Shown: one piece after another, positions 17,239 to 27,054 of the stretch | Numbering within the stretch: position 1 is the stretch's first letter | How the letters are laid out: each line of letters begins with the position of its first letter | NCBI RefSeq assembly: GCF_003382275.1 | Contig: NZ_QTJX01000002.1 | Span: 806,001 to 870,000 of the forward strand | From: Flagellimonas nanhaiensis | Lineage (GTDB): Bacteria; Bacteroidota; Bacteroidia; Flavobacteriales; Flavobacteriaceae | Direction of reading: 5' to 3' | Length of the DNA: 64,000 bases | Position numbers and translations under genes: made by a program | Notes under the pieces: generated by a model | Seen by the model: only the letters and a program-made list of their open reading frames with translations | Database searches by the model: none | Told to the model about the DNA's origin: nothing

Positions 17239-18684
17239 ATGGCTTACACAGAAGAAGAGTTAAAAAAAGAACTGGAAACCAAGGAATATGAGTATGGTTT
17301 CTACACAGATATTGAGTCGGATACCTTTCCAAAGGGATTGAACGAGGACATTGTTATTGCCATTTCAAAGAAGAAGGAAGAACCAGAATGGATGACGGAA
17401 TGGCGGTTGGAAGCCTTCAAGGTTTGGAAGGAGATGGAAGAACCAGAATGGGCCAATGTTACTTACGAAAAACCAAATTTTCAGGAGATATCATATTATT
17501 CAGCCCCCAATAAAAAACCCAAATACGATAGTTTGGATGAGGTGGACCCGGAATTGTTGGATACGTTCAAAAAGTTGGGCATACCGTTAGAGGAGCAGAA
17601 AAAATTGGCCGGAGTTGCTGTGGATGTGGTCATGGATTCAGTTTCAGTAGCCACTACGTTCAAGAAAACCCTCGCAGAAAAAGGGATTATTTTCTGTTCT
17701 ATTTCCGAAGCGATCCAAGAGCATCCTGAACTGGTCAAGAAATACATCGGTACAGTGGTTCCACAAAAGGACAACTTCTATGCCGCGTTGAACTCGGCTG
17801 TCTTTTCAGACGGATCTTTTTGTTACATACCTAAAGGAGTTCGTTGTCCTATGGAATTATCCACCTATTTCCGAATCAATCAAGCGGGAACAGGACAGTT
17901 CGAACGCACCTTGGTCATAGCCGATGAAGGAAGCTACGTAAGCTACCTGGAAGGTTGTACCGCGCCATCACGTGACGAAAACCAATTGCACGCCGCAGTG
18001 GTGGAACTTATTGCTTTGGACAATGCCGAAATCAAGTATTCCACAGTACAAAACTGGTTTCCTGGAGATAAGGAAGGTAAAGGAGGCGTTTTCAATTTTG
18101 TGACCAAAAGGGGAATTTGCGAAAAGAATGCAAAGATTTCCTGGACACAGGTAGAGACCGGATCAGCCGTTACTTGGAAATACCCTTCCTGTGTTTTGAA
18201 AGGAGACAACTCAATAGGAGAGTTTTATTCCATTGCTGTTACCAACAACTTTCAACAAGCAGATACTGGCACCAAAATGATTCACTTGGGAAAGAACACC
18301 AAGAGTACGATTATTTCCAAGGGAATTTCCGCAGGACAGTCACAAAATAGTTATCGTGGATTGGTGCAGGTGAACAGTAGGGCCGAAAATGCCAGGAACT
18401 TTTCACAATGTGATTCTTTGTTGATGGGTAATCGATGTGGAGCGCACACATTCCCGTACATCGAAGCCAAAAACAAAACGGCTCAGATTGAGCACGAGGC
18501 CACCACCAGTAAAATTGGAGAGGACCAGATTTTTTATTGCAACCAACGAGGTATTGATACAGAAAAGGCAATTGCCCTCATTGTTAATGGATTTAGTAAA
18601 GAGGTCTTGAATAAACTTCCGATGGAGTTTGCCGTAGAGGCCCAAAAATTATTGGAAATAAGTTTAGAAGGTTCAGTAGGATAA
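17239..18684 (+). CDS. sufB: Fe-S cluster scaffold protein SufB
   Basis: A 481-residue scaffold subunit of the SufBC2D complex, on which Fe-S clusters are assembled. The conserved core is clear: [44 protein letters not shown] and, near the C-terminus, [19 protein letters not shown] with [18 protein letters not shown]. The Cys and His/Glu residues used for cluster assembly are retained. The length fits SufB rather than SufD. It is followed 30 bases later by sufC. Confidence 0.97.
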   Translation: MAYTEEELKKELETKEYEYGFYTDIESDTFPKGLNEDIVIAISKKKEEPEWMTEWRLEAFKVWKEMEEPEWANVTYEKPNFQEISYYSAPNKKPKYDSLDEVDPELLDTFKKLGIPLEEQKKLAGVAVDVVMDSVSVATTFKKTLAEKGIIFCSISEAIQEHPELVKKYIGTVVPQKDNFYAALNSAVFSDGSFCYIPKGVRCPMELSTYFRINQAGTGQFERTLVIADEGSYVSYLEGCTAPSRDENQLHAAVVELIALDNAEIKYSTVQNWFPGDKEGKGGVFNFVTKRGICEKNAKISWTQVETGSAVTWKYPSCVLKGDNSIGEFYSIAVTNNFQQADTGTKMIHLGKNTKSTIISKGISAGQSQNSYRGLVQVNSRAENARNFSQCDSLLMGNRCGAHTFPYIEAKNKTAQIEHEATTSKIGEDQIFYCNQRGIDTEKAIALIVNGFSKEVLNKLPMEFAVEAQKLLEISLEGSVG

Positions 18685-18714
18685 CCAAATCATTCGAAAT
18701 AATATCGCAAAAAA

Positions 18715-19467
18715 ATGCTAGAGATTAAAGATTTACACGCAAGTGTTGAAGATAAAAAAATACTGAATGGGATCAACCTTCAGGTGAACCCCGGCGAAGT
18801 ACATGCCATTATGGGTCCAAATGGTTCCGGAAAAAGTACCTTGGCCTCGGTGATTGCCGGAAAAGAGGATTTTGAGATCAAAAAAGGGAATATTTCCTTG
18901 GACGGAGAGGACCTAGAAGAGCTGTCCCCAGAGGAAAGGGCACACAAAGGTATTTTCCTTTCGTTTCAATATCCTGTTGAGATTCCAGGGGTTTCGGTGA
19001 CAAATTTTATAAAAACAGCCATCAACGAATCAAGAAAAGCAAGAGGATTGGAGGATATGCCCGCCAATCAAATGTTGAAATTGATTCGGGAGAAGTCTGA
19101 ACTTTTGGAAATAGACCGTAAGTTCTTATCGCGTTCCTTGAACGAAGGTTTTTCCGGAGGAGAGAAAAAGAGAAACGAAATATTCCAAATGGCCATGATG
19201 GAGCCCAAATTGGCCATCTTGGACGAAACAGATTCTGGATTGGACATTGATGCCCTTCGTATTGTTGCTAATGGGGTCAATAAATTGAGAGGTAAAGACA
19301 ACGCCATTATCGTGATTACACACTACCAAAGATTGTTGGAATACATAGTTCCGGATTTTGTGCATGTGCTTCATGAAGGTAAGATTGTAAAATCTGGTCC
19401 CAAGGAATTGGCTTTGAAGTTGGAAGAAAAAGGATACGATTGGATCAAGCAGGAGACTGTGGTTTAA
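18715..19467 (+). CDS. sufC: Fe-S assembly ATPase SufC
   Basis: A 250-residue cytosolic ABC-type ATPase that drives SufB-SufD remodelling. Walker A is GPNGSGKST (34-42), the signature is GFSGGEKKRNE, Walker B is LAILDETDSGLD and the switch histidine is in VITHYQR. The DETDSGLD sequence is the SufC-specific form of Walker B. No membrane partner exists, as expected for SufC. sufD begins seven bases after its stop. Confidence 0.97.
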   Translation: MLEIKDLHASVEDKKILNGINLQVNPGEVHAIMGPNGSGKSTLASVIAGKEDFEIKKGNISLDGEDLEELSPEERAHKGIFLSFQYPVEIPGVSVTNFIKTAINESRKARGLEDMPANQMLKLIREKSELLEIDRKFLSRSLNEGFSGGEKKRNEIFQMAMMEPKLAILDETDSGLDIDALRIVANGVNKLRGKDNAIIVITHYQRLLEYIVPDFVHVLHEGKIVKSGPKELALKLEEKGYDWIKQETVV

Positions 19468-19474
19468 GTATTGC

Positions 19475-20794
19475 ATGATGGATTTAAAAGATAAATTGCT
19501 TTCATCGTTTTTGGCTTTTGAAAACACCGTGGACTTGGACCATCCGGTTCATGAGGTCCGTTCAGAGGCCATAAAGAACTTTGAGATAAAAGGCTTTCCT
19601 TCCAAAAAAGAGGAAGCTTGGAAATATACATCCCTGAACAACCTTCAGAAGGTGGACTTCAGCATTTTCCCAAAACGGGAAAGCGCTTTGGAATACAAGG
19701 ATGTCAAAAAATATTTCATCCATGACATTGACACCTATAAGATCGTCTTTGTGGATGGGGTCTATAGTTCCTACCTCTCTGAAACCACTCATGACGGAGT
19801 GGATGTTTGTTTGATGAGCTCCGCTTTCAGCAAGCCCATGTTCAGACAGGTAATTGATGTGTACTTTAATAAGGTGGCATCTAAAGATGAGTCTCTGACG
19901 ACTTTGAATACAGCTTTTAGCAAAGAAGGGGCGTACATCTATATTCCCAAGAACAAGATGCCCAAAAAGCCTATCCAAATTTTGCATTTGGCCACAGGCA
20001 ATGAGGCTGCGTTGATGCTTCAACCCAGAAATTTGATCGTTGCTGAGGAAAATGCAGAGGTTCAGATCATAGAACGTCATCAAAGTTTAACGGAAAATGA
20101 GGTCTTTACCAATTCCGTGACCGAGATATTTGCGGCCAAGGATGCCCATGTGGATTACTATAAGGTTCAGAATGATGCTGACACAGCTTCATTGGTGGAC
20201 AACACCTATATTTCCCAAAAAAACAATAGTGTTGTTAAGGTGCACACTTTTTCATTCGGTGGAAAGTTGACAAGAAACAATCTGAATTTCTATCAGAATG
20301 GCGAACGAATAGATTCCACCCTAAAGGGTGTTACCATATTGGGAGAAAAACAACATGTGGACCACCATACCTTGGTACACCATGCGCAGCCCAATTGTGA
20401 GAGCCATCAAGATTACAAAGGAATTTTTGGGGAAAAGTCTACCGGGGTTTTCAATGGAAAGATCATCGTGGACAAGATTGCTCAAAAGACGAATGCGTTC
20501 CAGCAGAACAACAACATCTTGTTGAGTGACAAAGCTTCTATAAACACCAAACCTCAGCTGGAGATTTTTGCTGACGATGTAAAATGCTCCCACGGGTGTA
20601 CCATTGGTCAGTTGGATGATGATGCTTTGTTCTATCTAAGATCGCGGGGAATTCCCAAAAAAGAGGCCACTGCATTGATGATGTACGCTTTTGCCAATAA
20701 TGTATTGGAAAGTGTGCGTATACCGGAGTTGAAGGCAAGAATCAACAAGATCATTGCCAACAAGCTTGGGGTTCGTGTGGGATTTGAGCTGTAG
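19475..20794 (+). CDS. sufD: Fe-S cluster assembly protein SufD
   Basis: A 439-residue paralogue of SufB that completes the SufBC2D scaffold. The N-terminal helical part (EEAWKYTSLNNL near 45-56) leads into the beta-helix, ending with KCSHGCTIGQLDDDALFYL and SRGIPKKEATALMMYAF, the SufD signature with its conserved histidine. It follows sufC by seven bases. Two adjacent ATGs at 19475 and 19478 are possible starts. Confidence 0.95.
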   Translation: MMDLKDKLLSSFLAFENTVDLDHPVHEVRSEAIKNFEIKGFPSKKEEAWKYTSLNNLQKVDFSIFPKRESALEYKDVKKYFIHDIDTYKIVFVDGVYSSYLSETTHDGVDVCLMSSAFSKPMFRQVIDVYFNKVASKDESLTTLNTAFSKEGAYIYIPKNKMPKKPIQILHLATGNEAALMLQPRNLIVAEENAEVQIIERHQSLTENEVFTNSVTEIFAAKDAHVDYYKVQNDADTASLVDNTYISQKNNSVVKVHTFSFGGKLTRNNLNFYQNGERIDSTLKGVTILGEKQHVDHHTLVHHAQPNCESHQDYKGIFGEKSTGVFNGKIIVDKIAQKTNAFQQNNNILLSDKASINTKPQLEIFADDVKCSHGCTIGQLDDDALFYLRSRGIPKKEATALMMYAFANNVLESVRIPELKARINKIIANKLGVRVGFEL

Positions 20795-20820
20795 TCGAAC
20801 CTAATTTCATTGGCATTTTC

Positions 20821-22047
20821 ATGACACAAACCTCTATGGACATAATAACCATCAGAAAGGACTTTCCTATTCTCGAAAGAGAGGTCAACGGACAGCCTTT
20901 GGTGTATTTGGACAATGCGGCCACATCGCAAACACCTCGACAGGTAATAAACACTATCGTGGATTATTACGAAAGGTACAATGCCAATATCCACCGTGGG
21001 GTGCACAGTCTTTCGCAAGAGGCTACCGATGCCTATGAAATTGCTCGAAAAAAGATTCAGGAACATTTCAATATTGGACATTCCCATGAGGTAATCTTTA
21101 CTTCGGGAACCACCCATAGCATCAATTTAGTGGCGACAGGGTTTACCTCCTTTCTAAAGAAAGGAGATGAGGTTTTGGTGTCGGCCATGGAACACCACTC
21201 CAACATTGTGCCTTGGCAAATGTTATGTGAACGTACCGGAGCTACCCTAAAGGTAATTCCCATGAACTTGGAAGGTGAATTGGTTATGGAGGAGTACCAT
21301 CAATTGCTTTCGGAAAAGACCAAATTGGTATTCTGTAACCACGTCTCCAACGCATTAGGGACCATTAATCCCATTCAAGAGATTATTGATGCGGCCCATA
21401 AAGTAGGTGCAGCAGTGTTGATAGATGGAGCCCAGGCCGCTGCCCACATTCAGGCAGACCTAAAGGCTCTTGATGTGGATTTTTATACGGTTTCTGCACA
21501 TAAAATGTGTGGCCCTACGGGAGTGGGAATACTATATGGAAAGGAAGAGTGGTTGAAAAAACTTCCGCCCTATCAAGGAGGGGGAGAAATGATAGCAGAG
21601 GTAACTTTTGAAAAGACCACTTATGCGGACCTTCCCCATAAGTTTGAAGCAGGAACTCCCAATATCTGTGGTGGAATTGCATTTGGTGCCGCCCTGGATT
21701 ATATCAATTCAATTGGCATGAATGCCATTGCCCAATATGAAGATGAGCTTGTTCAATATGCAACAGAACAGTTGTTGACCATTGAAGGACTGCGGATTTA
21801 TGGAACCGCAAAGAGGAAAACATCTGTGATTTCATTTAATATTGATGGTATCCATCCGTATGATATTGGAACTATTTTGGATAAGTTGGGGATTGCGGTA
21901 CGAACTGGACACCATTGTGCACAACCCATTATGGATTTCTACCAAATTCCGGGAACTGTAAGGGCCAGTTTTAGCTTTTACAACACCAAAGAGGAAGTGG
22001 ATAAACTGGTAGAGGGTGTAAAGAGGGCCAGGAACATGCTGCTATAA
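20821..22047 (+). CDS. sufS: Cysteine desulfurase SufS
   Basis: A 408-residue PLP-dependent group II cysteine desulfurase that supplies sulfur as a persulfide. Motifs are VYLDNAATSQTP, the PLP-binding lysine in TVSAHKMCGPTG and the persulfide cysteine in RTGHHCAQP. The short active-site loop is typical of SufS, which needs SufE. An alternative ATG five codons in (20836) is also possible. sufE follows after 72 bases. Confidence 0.96.
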   Translation: MTQTSMDIITIRKDFPILEREVNGQPLVYLDNAATSQTPRQVINTIVDYYERYNANIHRGVHSLSQEATDAYEIARKKIQEHFNIGHSHEVIFTSGTTHSINLVATGFTSFLKKGDEVLVSAMEHHSNIVPWQMLCERTGATLKVIPMNLEGELVMEEYHQLLSEKTKLVFCNHVSNALGTINPIQEIIDAAHKVGAAVLIDGAQAAAHIQADLKALDVDFYTVSAHKMCGPTGVGILYGKEEWLKKLPPYQGGGEMIAEVTFEKTTYADLPHKFEAGTPNICGGIAFGAALDYINSIGMNAIAQYEDELVQYATEQLLTIEGLRIYGTAKRKTSVISFNIDGIHPYDIGTILDKLGIAVRTGHHCAQPIMDFYQIPGTVRASFSFYNTKEEVDKLVEGVKRARNMLL

Positions 22048-22119
22048 AACAGTAGTTATCTTTGTCTTGAAGACTTGATGAGCATTCATCCGAGTTGTAC
22101 TTTTGAACAAAATTGAGAT

Positions 22120-22542
22120 ATGACCATACCGGAAATACAGGAGGAGATTGTTGATGAGTTTTCCATGTTTGATGATTGGATGCAACGCTATGAATACATG
22201 ATCGAGCTTGGAAAATCCCTTCCTTTGATTGACGAACAGTATAAGACAGATGAGAATATCATCAAAGGTTGCCAGAGCAAGGTATGGGTGCATGCCGAAC
22301 TAGAAGATGATAAATTGGTTTTTACCGCGGACAGCGATGCCATCATCACCAAAGGTATTATTGCCATATTGATTAGAGCTTTTAGCAATCAAAAGCCACA
22401 AGATATCATCGACGCGGACACCATTTTTATTGATGAAATAGGGTTAAAGGAGCATTTGTCTCCAACCCGGGCAAATGGATTGGTCAGCATGATCAAGCAA
22501 TTGAAATTGTATGCGGTGGCCTATCAAACACAATTAAACTAA
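22120..22542 (+). CDS. sufE: Sulfur-acceptor protein SufE
   Basis: A 140-residue partner of SufS that takes the persulfide sulfur onto a single cysteine, C51 in IIKGCQSKVWV, and delivers it to SufB. Surrounding motifs (FDDWMQRYEYMIELGK at the N-terminus and LSPTRANGLVSMI near 115-127) are standard. The next gene starts five bases after its stop. Confidence 0.95.
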   Translation: MTIPEIQEEIVDEFSMFDDWMQRYEYMIELGKSLPLIDEQYKTDENIIKGCQSKVWVHAELEDDKLVFTADSDAIITKGIIAILIRAFSNQKPQDIIDADTIFIDEIGLKEHLSPTRANGLVSMIKQLKLYAVAYQTQLN

Positions 22543-22547
22543 AGAAA

Positions 22548-22877
22548 ATGAGCGAAGAGCTTACCATAGACACACAAGAATTGGGAGAGAAGATCGTACG
22601 GGTTCTAAAAACCATTTATGATCCGGAAATCCCTGTTGACATCTACGAATTGGGACTGATCTATGATGTTTTTGTGAACACGGATAATGATGTCAAGATA
22701 TTGATGACCCTGACCTCGCCTAATTGCCCAGTTGCTGAAACTTTACCTGTTGAGGTAGAGGAAAGGGTGAAATCCTTGGACGAGCTCAATGATGTTGAAG
22801 TCGAAATCACCTTTGATCCTCCATGGACCCAGGATTTAATGAGTGAGGAGGCCAAGCTGGAATTGGGACTATTATAA
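22548..22877 (+). CDS. DUF59/MIP18 family SUF-associated protein (SufT-like)
   Basis: A 109-residue protein of the DUF59/MIP18 family, used in maturing or trafficking Fe-S proteins. Motifs are TIYDPEIPVDIYELGLIYDV, TSPNCPVAETL with C60, and the C-terminal DPPWTQDLMSEEAKLELG, all hallmarks of the family. It lies five bases after sufE. Members in this position are usually called SUF system Fe-S cluster assembly protein or SufT. Confidence 0.9.
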   Translation: MSEELTIDTQELGEKIVRVLKTIYDPEIPVDIYELGLIYDVFVNTDNDVKILMTLTSPNCPVAETLPVEVEERVKSLDELNDVEVEITFDPPWTQDLMSEEAKLELGLL

Positions 22878-22893
22878 ATAGATGTTAGATATT

Positions 22894-22937
22894 AGTATTG
22901 AGTAGTTAGAAAATCTCAATACTCAAATCTCAATACT
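22894..22937. repeat. Short repeated/inverted element between sufT-like gene and DUF2480
   Basis: CTCAATACT occurs twice, at 22915-22923 and 22929-22937 (14-base period), and the complementary AGTATTGAG is at 22894-22902. Either copy can pair with it, so two alternative hairpins are possible. Similar short runs of this word occur in flavobacterial intergenic DNA in my recollection. It lies within the suf transcript. Confidence 0.6.
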
Positions 22938-22945
22938 TAAGTCTG

Positions 22946-23449
22946 ATGGATGAAATTGTAAATAGAGTGGCCCAAAGCAAGTTAATCACTTTTGATCTTG
23001 AGGAATTATACCCTGAAGGTCCAAGAATGGTTTTGGACATTAAGGATTGGCTTTTTGAAGGCATTATTTTAAAAGAAAAAGATTTCAGAAAACATGTTGA
23101 AGACCATGATTGGTCAGTTTACAAAGATGTTTACGTAGCCCTACACTGCTCCACAGAAGCCATAATCCCTGGGTGGGCATTTATGTTGGCGGCTTCCAGA
23201 CTAAATCCCTACGCCAATAAAGTAGTTGTTGGAGACCTAGAAGATTTGGAGACAGCACTTTATCTTGCCCTACTTGAAAATTTAGATGTTTCACAATTCA
23301 AGGATATGCCTGTGATCATCAAAGGATGTTCTAACAAACCTGTACCTGAAAACGCTTATATCACAGCTATTTCCAAAATACAGCCTGTGGCCAAAAGCGT
23401 GATGTACGGAGAAGCTTGTTCTTCAGTACCCTTGTACAAGAAAAAATAG
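22946..23449 (+). CDS. DUF2480 family protein
   Basis: A 167-residue soluble protein of DUF2480, a Bacteroidota family normally encoded next to the SUF genes. It starts MDEIVNRVAQSKLITFDLEE and contains DIKDWLFEGIILKEKDFR, VALHCSTEAIIPGWAFM and, near the end, IKGCSNKPVPENAYI. The cysteines at about 71, 142 and 161 could bind metal, but that is speculation. Its function is not known, though the operon position implies a link with Fe-S assembly. Confidence 0.85.
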   Translation: MDEIVNRVAQSKLITFDLEELYPEGPRMVLDIKDWLFEGIILKEKDFRKHVEDHDWSVYKDVYVALHCSTEAIIPGWAFMLAASRLNPYANKVVVGDLEDLETALYLALLENLDVSQFKDMPVIIKGCSNKPVPENAYITAISKIQPVAKSVMYGEACSSVPLYKKK

Positions 23450-23508
23450 CACACAATTTTCAATGTGACATTTCCTATTTTTGGGGTCTAAACACTAAAC
23501 TCCATACT

Positions 23509-24444
23509 ATGAAAAAACTATTTATTGCTATTACATTGTTTACAGCCTCTTTCAATTTACTTTGGGCACAAACTGCGGAAGAATTGAAAGCCCAAATCGC
23601 CCCTAAGAAAGATTCCATTGCTGCCATACAGGGTCGGGTAGATGCGCTTCAGTCTCAATTGGACGCCTTGCCCGGATGGAAAATTGGTGCCTTCGGCACC
23701 ATTGGAGGAAGTATTTCCGAATTCAACAATTGGTTTGCCCAGGGAATTCCGAACAACTCTTCAGGAACCATAGGTTTTTCGGTGAACGCCTATGCCAATC
23801 AACAAGAGGAAAAATTCTTCTGGAGAAATGCGGCCACCGTCAATTTAAATTGGGTGAAGTTAGACGACCAGGATGACCCCAATGACGATTCTGGTTTTAG
23901 AGAGTCCACCGATGTGTTCAACATTTCCTCATTGTATGGAAGAAAGTTGAGCGATAAGTTTGCCGTATCCACCTTGGGGGAATATAGAACTACGATTTTA
24001 AGCAATTTTAATGACCCAGGGTATTTGGATCTTGGGGTTGGTGCTACGTGGACACCCATCGCTGATTTGGTCGTGGTGATTCATCCGCTTAACTACAACT
24101 TTGTGTTCAGCAGTGAGGATACCATTTTTGAGTCTTCCCTTGGTGCAAAGATCGTTGCTGACTATACCAAGAAAATTGGAGCGGTAAACTTTAAGAGCAA
24201 CCTTTCCATGTTTCAAAGCTATAAAAGCGGGGATTTGAGCAATTGGACCTGGACCAATTCTTTTGCTTATACCTTATGGAAAATGATTGGGGTAGGTTTT
24301 GATTTTGGATTGCGGAACAACAAACAGGAGACTCTCAACTACATTGTAAACAATGCACCCACTCCTGATCCAGATGCGACATTCGACACCATTGACAACG
24401 AACTGCAGACGTACTGGACATTGGGCTTGAGCTACTCGTTCTAA
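23509..24444 (+). CDS. DUF3078 family outer-membrane beta-barrel protein
   Basis: The ATG at 23509 gives a 311-residue protein with a good signal peptide (MKKLFIAITLFTASFNLLWA); an earlier in-frame ATG overlaps the DUF2480 gene and adds an unsuitable leader. After a short coiled coil (AEELKAQIAPKKDSIAAIQ) come alternating aromatic-rich strands and a terminal YWTLGLSYSF ending in Phe, as expected for an outer-membrane barrel. It fits DUF3078, often the last gene of the SUF locus in Bacteroidota. Function unknown. Confidence 0.82.
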   Translation: MKKLFIAITLFTASFNLLWAQTAEELKAQIAPKKDSIAAIQGRVDALQSQLDALPGWKIGAFGTIGGSISEFNNWFAQGIPNNSSGTIGFSVNAYANQQEEKFFWRNAATVNLNWVKLDDQDDPNDDSGFRESTDVFNISSLYGRKLSDKFAVSTLGEYRTTILSNFNDPGYLDLGVGATWTPIADLVVVIHPLNYNFVFSSEDTIFESSLGAKIVADYTKKIGAVNFKSNLSMFQSYKSGDLSNWTWTNSFAYTLWKMIGVGFDFGLRNNKQETLNYIVNNAPTPDPDATFDTIDNELQTYWTLGLSYSF

Positions 24445-24460
24445 AAGAAGTGAAAATAAA

Positions 24461-24488
24461 AAAAAGCCCTCATTAATGAGGGCTTTTT
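24461..24488 (+). terminator. Strong intrinsic terminator of the suf operon
   Basis: A perfect 28-base palindrome: AAAAAGCCCTCAT, a short TA turn, then ATGAGGGCTTTTT, continuing into more T. It lies 16 bases after the DUF3078 stop. A-rich and T-rich flanks on both sides make it potentially bidirectional, although no minus-strand gene ends here. Confidence 0.9.
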
Positions 24489-24708
24489 TATGGGGTTAAA
24501 TTATGATTTGAGGTTGTTTTTAAAGCCATGGTCTAAGTAGGTTAAGTTCATAAAAGACTTGGCGAGACACTAAGACTTAAAAACAGCATGAAAATAGTTT
24601 TTCTGTGGTTAGACCTTAAATTTTTGTTGTGAATCCACAGAAAGTTGTGGTGGAAAAAGTTAAGTACTACCGTTCATCGATGAAGCAGACAGATGGTCGG
24701 ATAGTTGT

Positions 24709-25920
24709 CTAATACTGATCTAGATGCTCTGGATATAAAAAATTGTTGTAAGGGAACCGGGTAACATGGATGTCTCTCACCTCATCGTAGACTCGTTTTC
24801 TAAATTCATCCAGATTTTGCTTGTTCAAAGCCGAAATAAAAAGCGCCCGATCCCCAATTTTATTGAACCAGGTATTCTTCCAATCCTCAATGGTAAAATG
24901 GGCCTTGGTGCGCTCAGTTACCAGGTCATCCTCATCAATGGTTTCGGGTTGGTACTGATCTATTTTATTGAAGACCATTATGGTCTTTTTGTTGGCGCTT
25001 TTAATTTCATCCAGAATGTTGTTCACTGAGTCGATGTGCTCTTCAAAATTAGGATGAGAAATATCGACTACATGCAACAGTAGGTCAGCTTCCCTGACTT
25101 CATCCAAGGTGCTTTTAAAACTTTCCACCAATTGTGTGGGCAGTTTTCTGATGAAACCTACGGTATCGCTCAACAAAAACGGAAGATTGCCAATCACTAC
25201 TTTTCGAACCGTGGTGTCCAGAGTGGCGAACAACTTGTTTTCCGCAAAAACATCGCTCTTACTGATTACGTTCATTAAAGTGGATTTGCCAACATTGGTG
25301 TAGCCCACCAAGGCCACTCTTACCAAGGCACCTCTGTTGCCACGCTGGGTTTCCATTTGCCGGTCAATCTTGGAGAGCTTTCTTTTTAGCAGCGCAATAC
25401 GATCACGAACAATCCTTCTATCCGTTTCAATTTCCGTTTCACCGGGACCGCGCATTCCAATACCCCCTCTTTGCCGTTCCAAGTGTGTCCAGAGTCCGGT
25501 CAAACGGGGAAGCAGGTATTCGTACTGTGCCAGTTCAACTTGCGTTCTTGCGTAACTGGTTTGGGCGCGTTGGGCAAAAATATCTAGGATAAGACTGGTC
25601 CTGTCCAAAATTTTGCAGCGTAATAGTTTTTCAATATTGTTCTGCTGGGCAGGCGAAAGTTCATCATCAAAAATTACAGAGCCAATTTCGTTCTCTTTTA
25701 CATAACGCTGCACCTCCTCCATTTTACCACTGCCTATATACGTCTTGGGATTGGGTACTTCTACCCTTTGGGTAAACCTTTTTTGAACCTCACCACCAGC
25801 GGTGTAGGTTAAAAACTCAAGTTCATCCAAATATTCGTTGACCTTGTCCTCGTTCTGATTCGTATTGACAACTCCAATAAGAACCGCTTTTTCATACTGT
25901 ATGGCCTTCTTTTCTAGCAT
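24709..25920 (-). CDS. hflX: Ribosome-associated GTPase HflX
   Basis: A 403-residue GTPase that splits stalled or stressed ribosomes. The N-terminal HflX domain has GGEVQKRFTQRVEVPNPKTY, IFDDELSPAQQ and the linker GIGMRGPGETEIETDRR. The GTPase domain holds G1 GYTNVGKST (206-214), G3 DTVGF and G4 NKID. Length is normal. A TAGATTTG box on the minus strand (25944-25937) could be its -7 element, 16 bases upstream of the ATG. The 220-base gap after its stop holds no gene. Confidence 0.95.
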   Translation of the reverse strand: MLEKKAIQYEKAVLIGVVNTNQNEDKVNEYLDELEFLTYTAGGEVQKRFTQRVEVPNPKTYIGSGKMEEVQRYVKENEIGSVIFDDELSPAQQNNIEKLLRCKILDRTSLILDIFAQRAQTSYARTQVELAQYEYLLPRLTGLWTHLERQRGGIGMRGPGETEIETDRRIVRDRIALLKRKLSKIDRQMETQRGNRGALVRVALVGYTNVGKSTLMNVISKSDVFAENKLFATLDTTVRKVVIGNLPFLLSDTVGFIRKLPTQLVESFKSTLDEVREADLLLHVVDISHPNFEEHIDSVNNILDEIKSANKKTIMVFNKIDQYQPETIDEDDLVTERTKAHFTIEDWKNTWFNKIGDRALFISALNKQNLDEFRKRVYDEVRDIHVTRFPYNNFLYPEHLDQY

Positions 25921-26014
25921 TGAATCAATTAAAGTGCAAATCTAAACAATGTTTTGGAAGCTGTTTTTTGTACTTTGGATTTTATATTGCCTGAAACACT
26001 AACTCATTTTTGAA

Positions 26015-26956
26015 TTGAAGAATAAAAACAAGCATACCATAGCGTTCTATAATCTTGAGAATTTTTTTGATACCAAAGATGACCCCCATACATTGGATGA
26101 TGATTTCACCCCCAAGGGGTTTAAAAAATGGAGCACGTCCAAATTCAGAAAAAAGGTCAAGAAAATTGGGAAGACCATTTCCCAGATAGGTTTTGAAGAA
26201 AGCAAAAGGCCCCCAGCTTTGATTGGGATTGCCGAAGTGGAAAACAAAGAGGTGATAAAAGCCCTGTTGAAAAGCAAATCCTTACGTGATGAGGAATATG
26301 ATTTTGTCCATTTTGATTCACCCGATGAACGTGGGATTGATACTGCTCTTATCTACCACAGCGAACATTTTAAGGTGCTGGGGTCGGAGATCCTTCCTTT
26401 GTTAGTTGAGGATGATGATGGGAATCGGGATTTCACTCGAGATATTCTATATGTCAACGGAAAACTGAACGATGAGGAAATTCATGTCTTTGTAAACCAT
26501 TGGCCATCCCGAAGGGATGGAGCTGACGAGACCAGTTATAAACGAATTAAGGCGGCGGAGACGGTTCTTCAAAAATTGGATCGTTTAAATGTAGATTTGC
26601 CCAACATCATTGTTATGGGAGATTTTAATGATGACCCCAATTCTGAGAGTATTCAGACCCTAATGGGTTCGGGCAGGTTCATCAATCCCATGCAAAAATT
26701 GTTATCTCCAGTTTCAGGCAGTGCCAATTACAAAGGAAAGTGGAGCCTTTTTGATCAAATATTGGTTTCGCATACCTTTTTGAATTACGAACCAGGTACA
26801 CACAGTTTTGAAAAAGCTAAAATATTTGCTCCGAAATTTTTAACGGAATGGAAAGGTAAATACAAGGGCAATCCGTTCAGGACTTTTGTAGGAAGAAAGT
26901 ATCTGGGAGGTTACAGCGACCACTTTCCGGTGTTTGTTATTGTTGAAAAAAACTAA
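26015..26956 (+). CDS. Endonuclease/exonuclease/phosphatase family protein
   Basis: A 313-residue EEP-fold phosphodiesterase without a signal peptide. Catalytic motifs are IAFYNLENFFD (Asn/Glu), IGIAEVENKE (metal Glu), NHWPSRRDG, MGDFNDDP (Asp/Asn) and YSDHFPVF (Asp-His pair). The translation start appears to be TTG at 26015 because no ATG lies before the conserved core. Its true substrate, nucleic acid or phospholipid, is not evident. It stands alone, divergent from hflX. Confidence 0.88.
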   Translation: MKNKNKHTIAFYNLENFFDTKDDPHTLDDDFTPKGFKKWSTSKFRKKVKKIGKTISQIGFEESKRPPALIGIAEVENKEVIKALLKSKSLRDEEYDFVHFDSPDERGIDTALIYHSEHFKVLGSEILPLLVEDDDGNRDFTRDILYVNGKLNDEEIHVFVNHWPSRRDGADETSYKRIKAAETVLQKLDRLNVDLPNIIVMGDFNDDPNSESIQTLMGSGRFINPMQKLLSPVSGSANYKGKWSLFDQILVSHTFLNYEPGTHSFEKAKIFAPKFLTEWKGKYKGNPFRTFVGRKYLGGYSDHFPVFVIVEKN

Positions 26957-27054
26957 ACAAAACAATAGGGAAAAATACTACAAACCACAAAAATCTTTGT
27001 TTTCACAACAGCACTAGGTAAAAATCTGTGTAATTCATCGAAATAAGGTGGGCT

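Noticed and set aside
23416..23508. N-terminal extension of DUF3078 upstream of its signal peptide
   Set aside because: Overlaps the DUF2480 gene and gives a leader that does not fit an exported protein.
24602..24641. CTGTGG/CCACAG inverted repeat between suf terminator and hflX
   Set aside because: Loop is about 30 bases and no T-run or conservation was visible.
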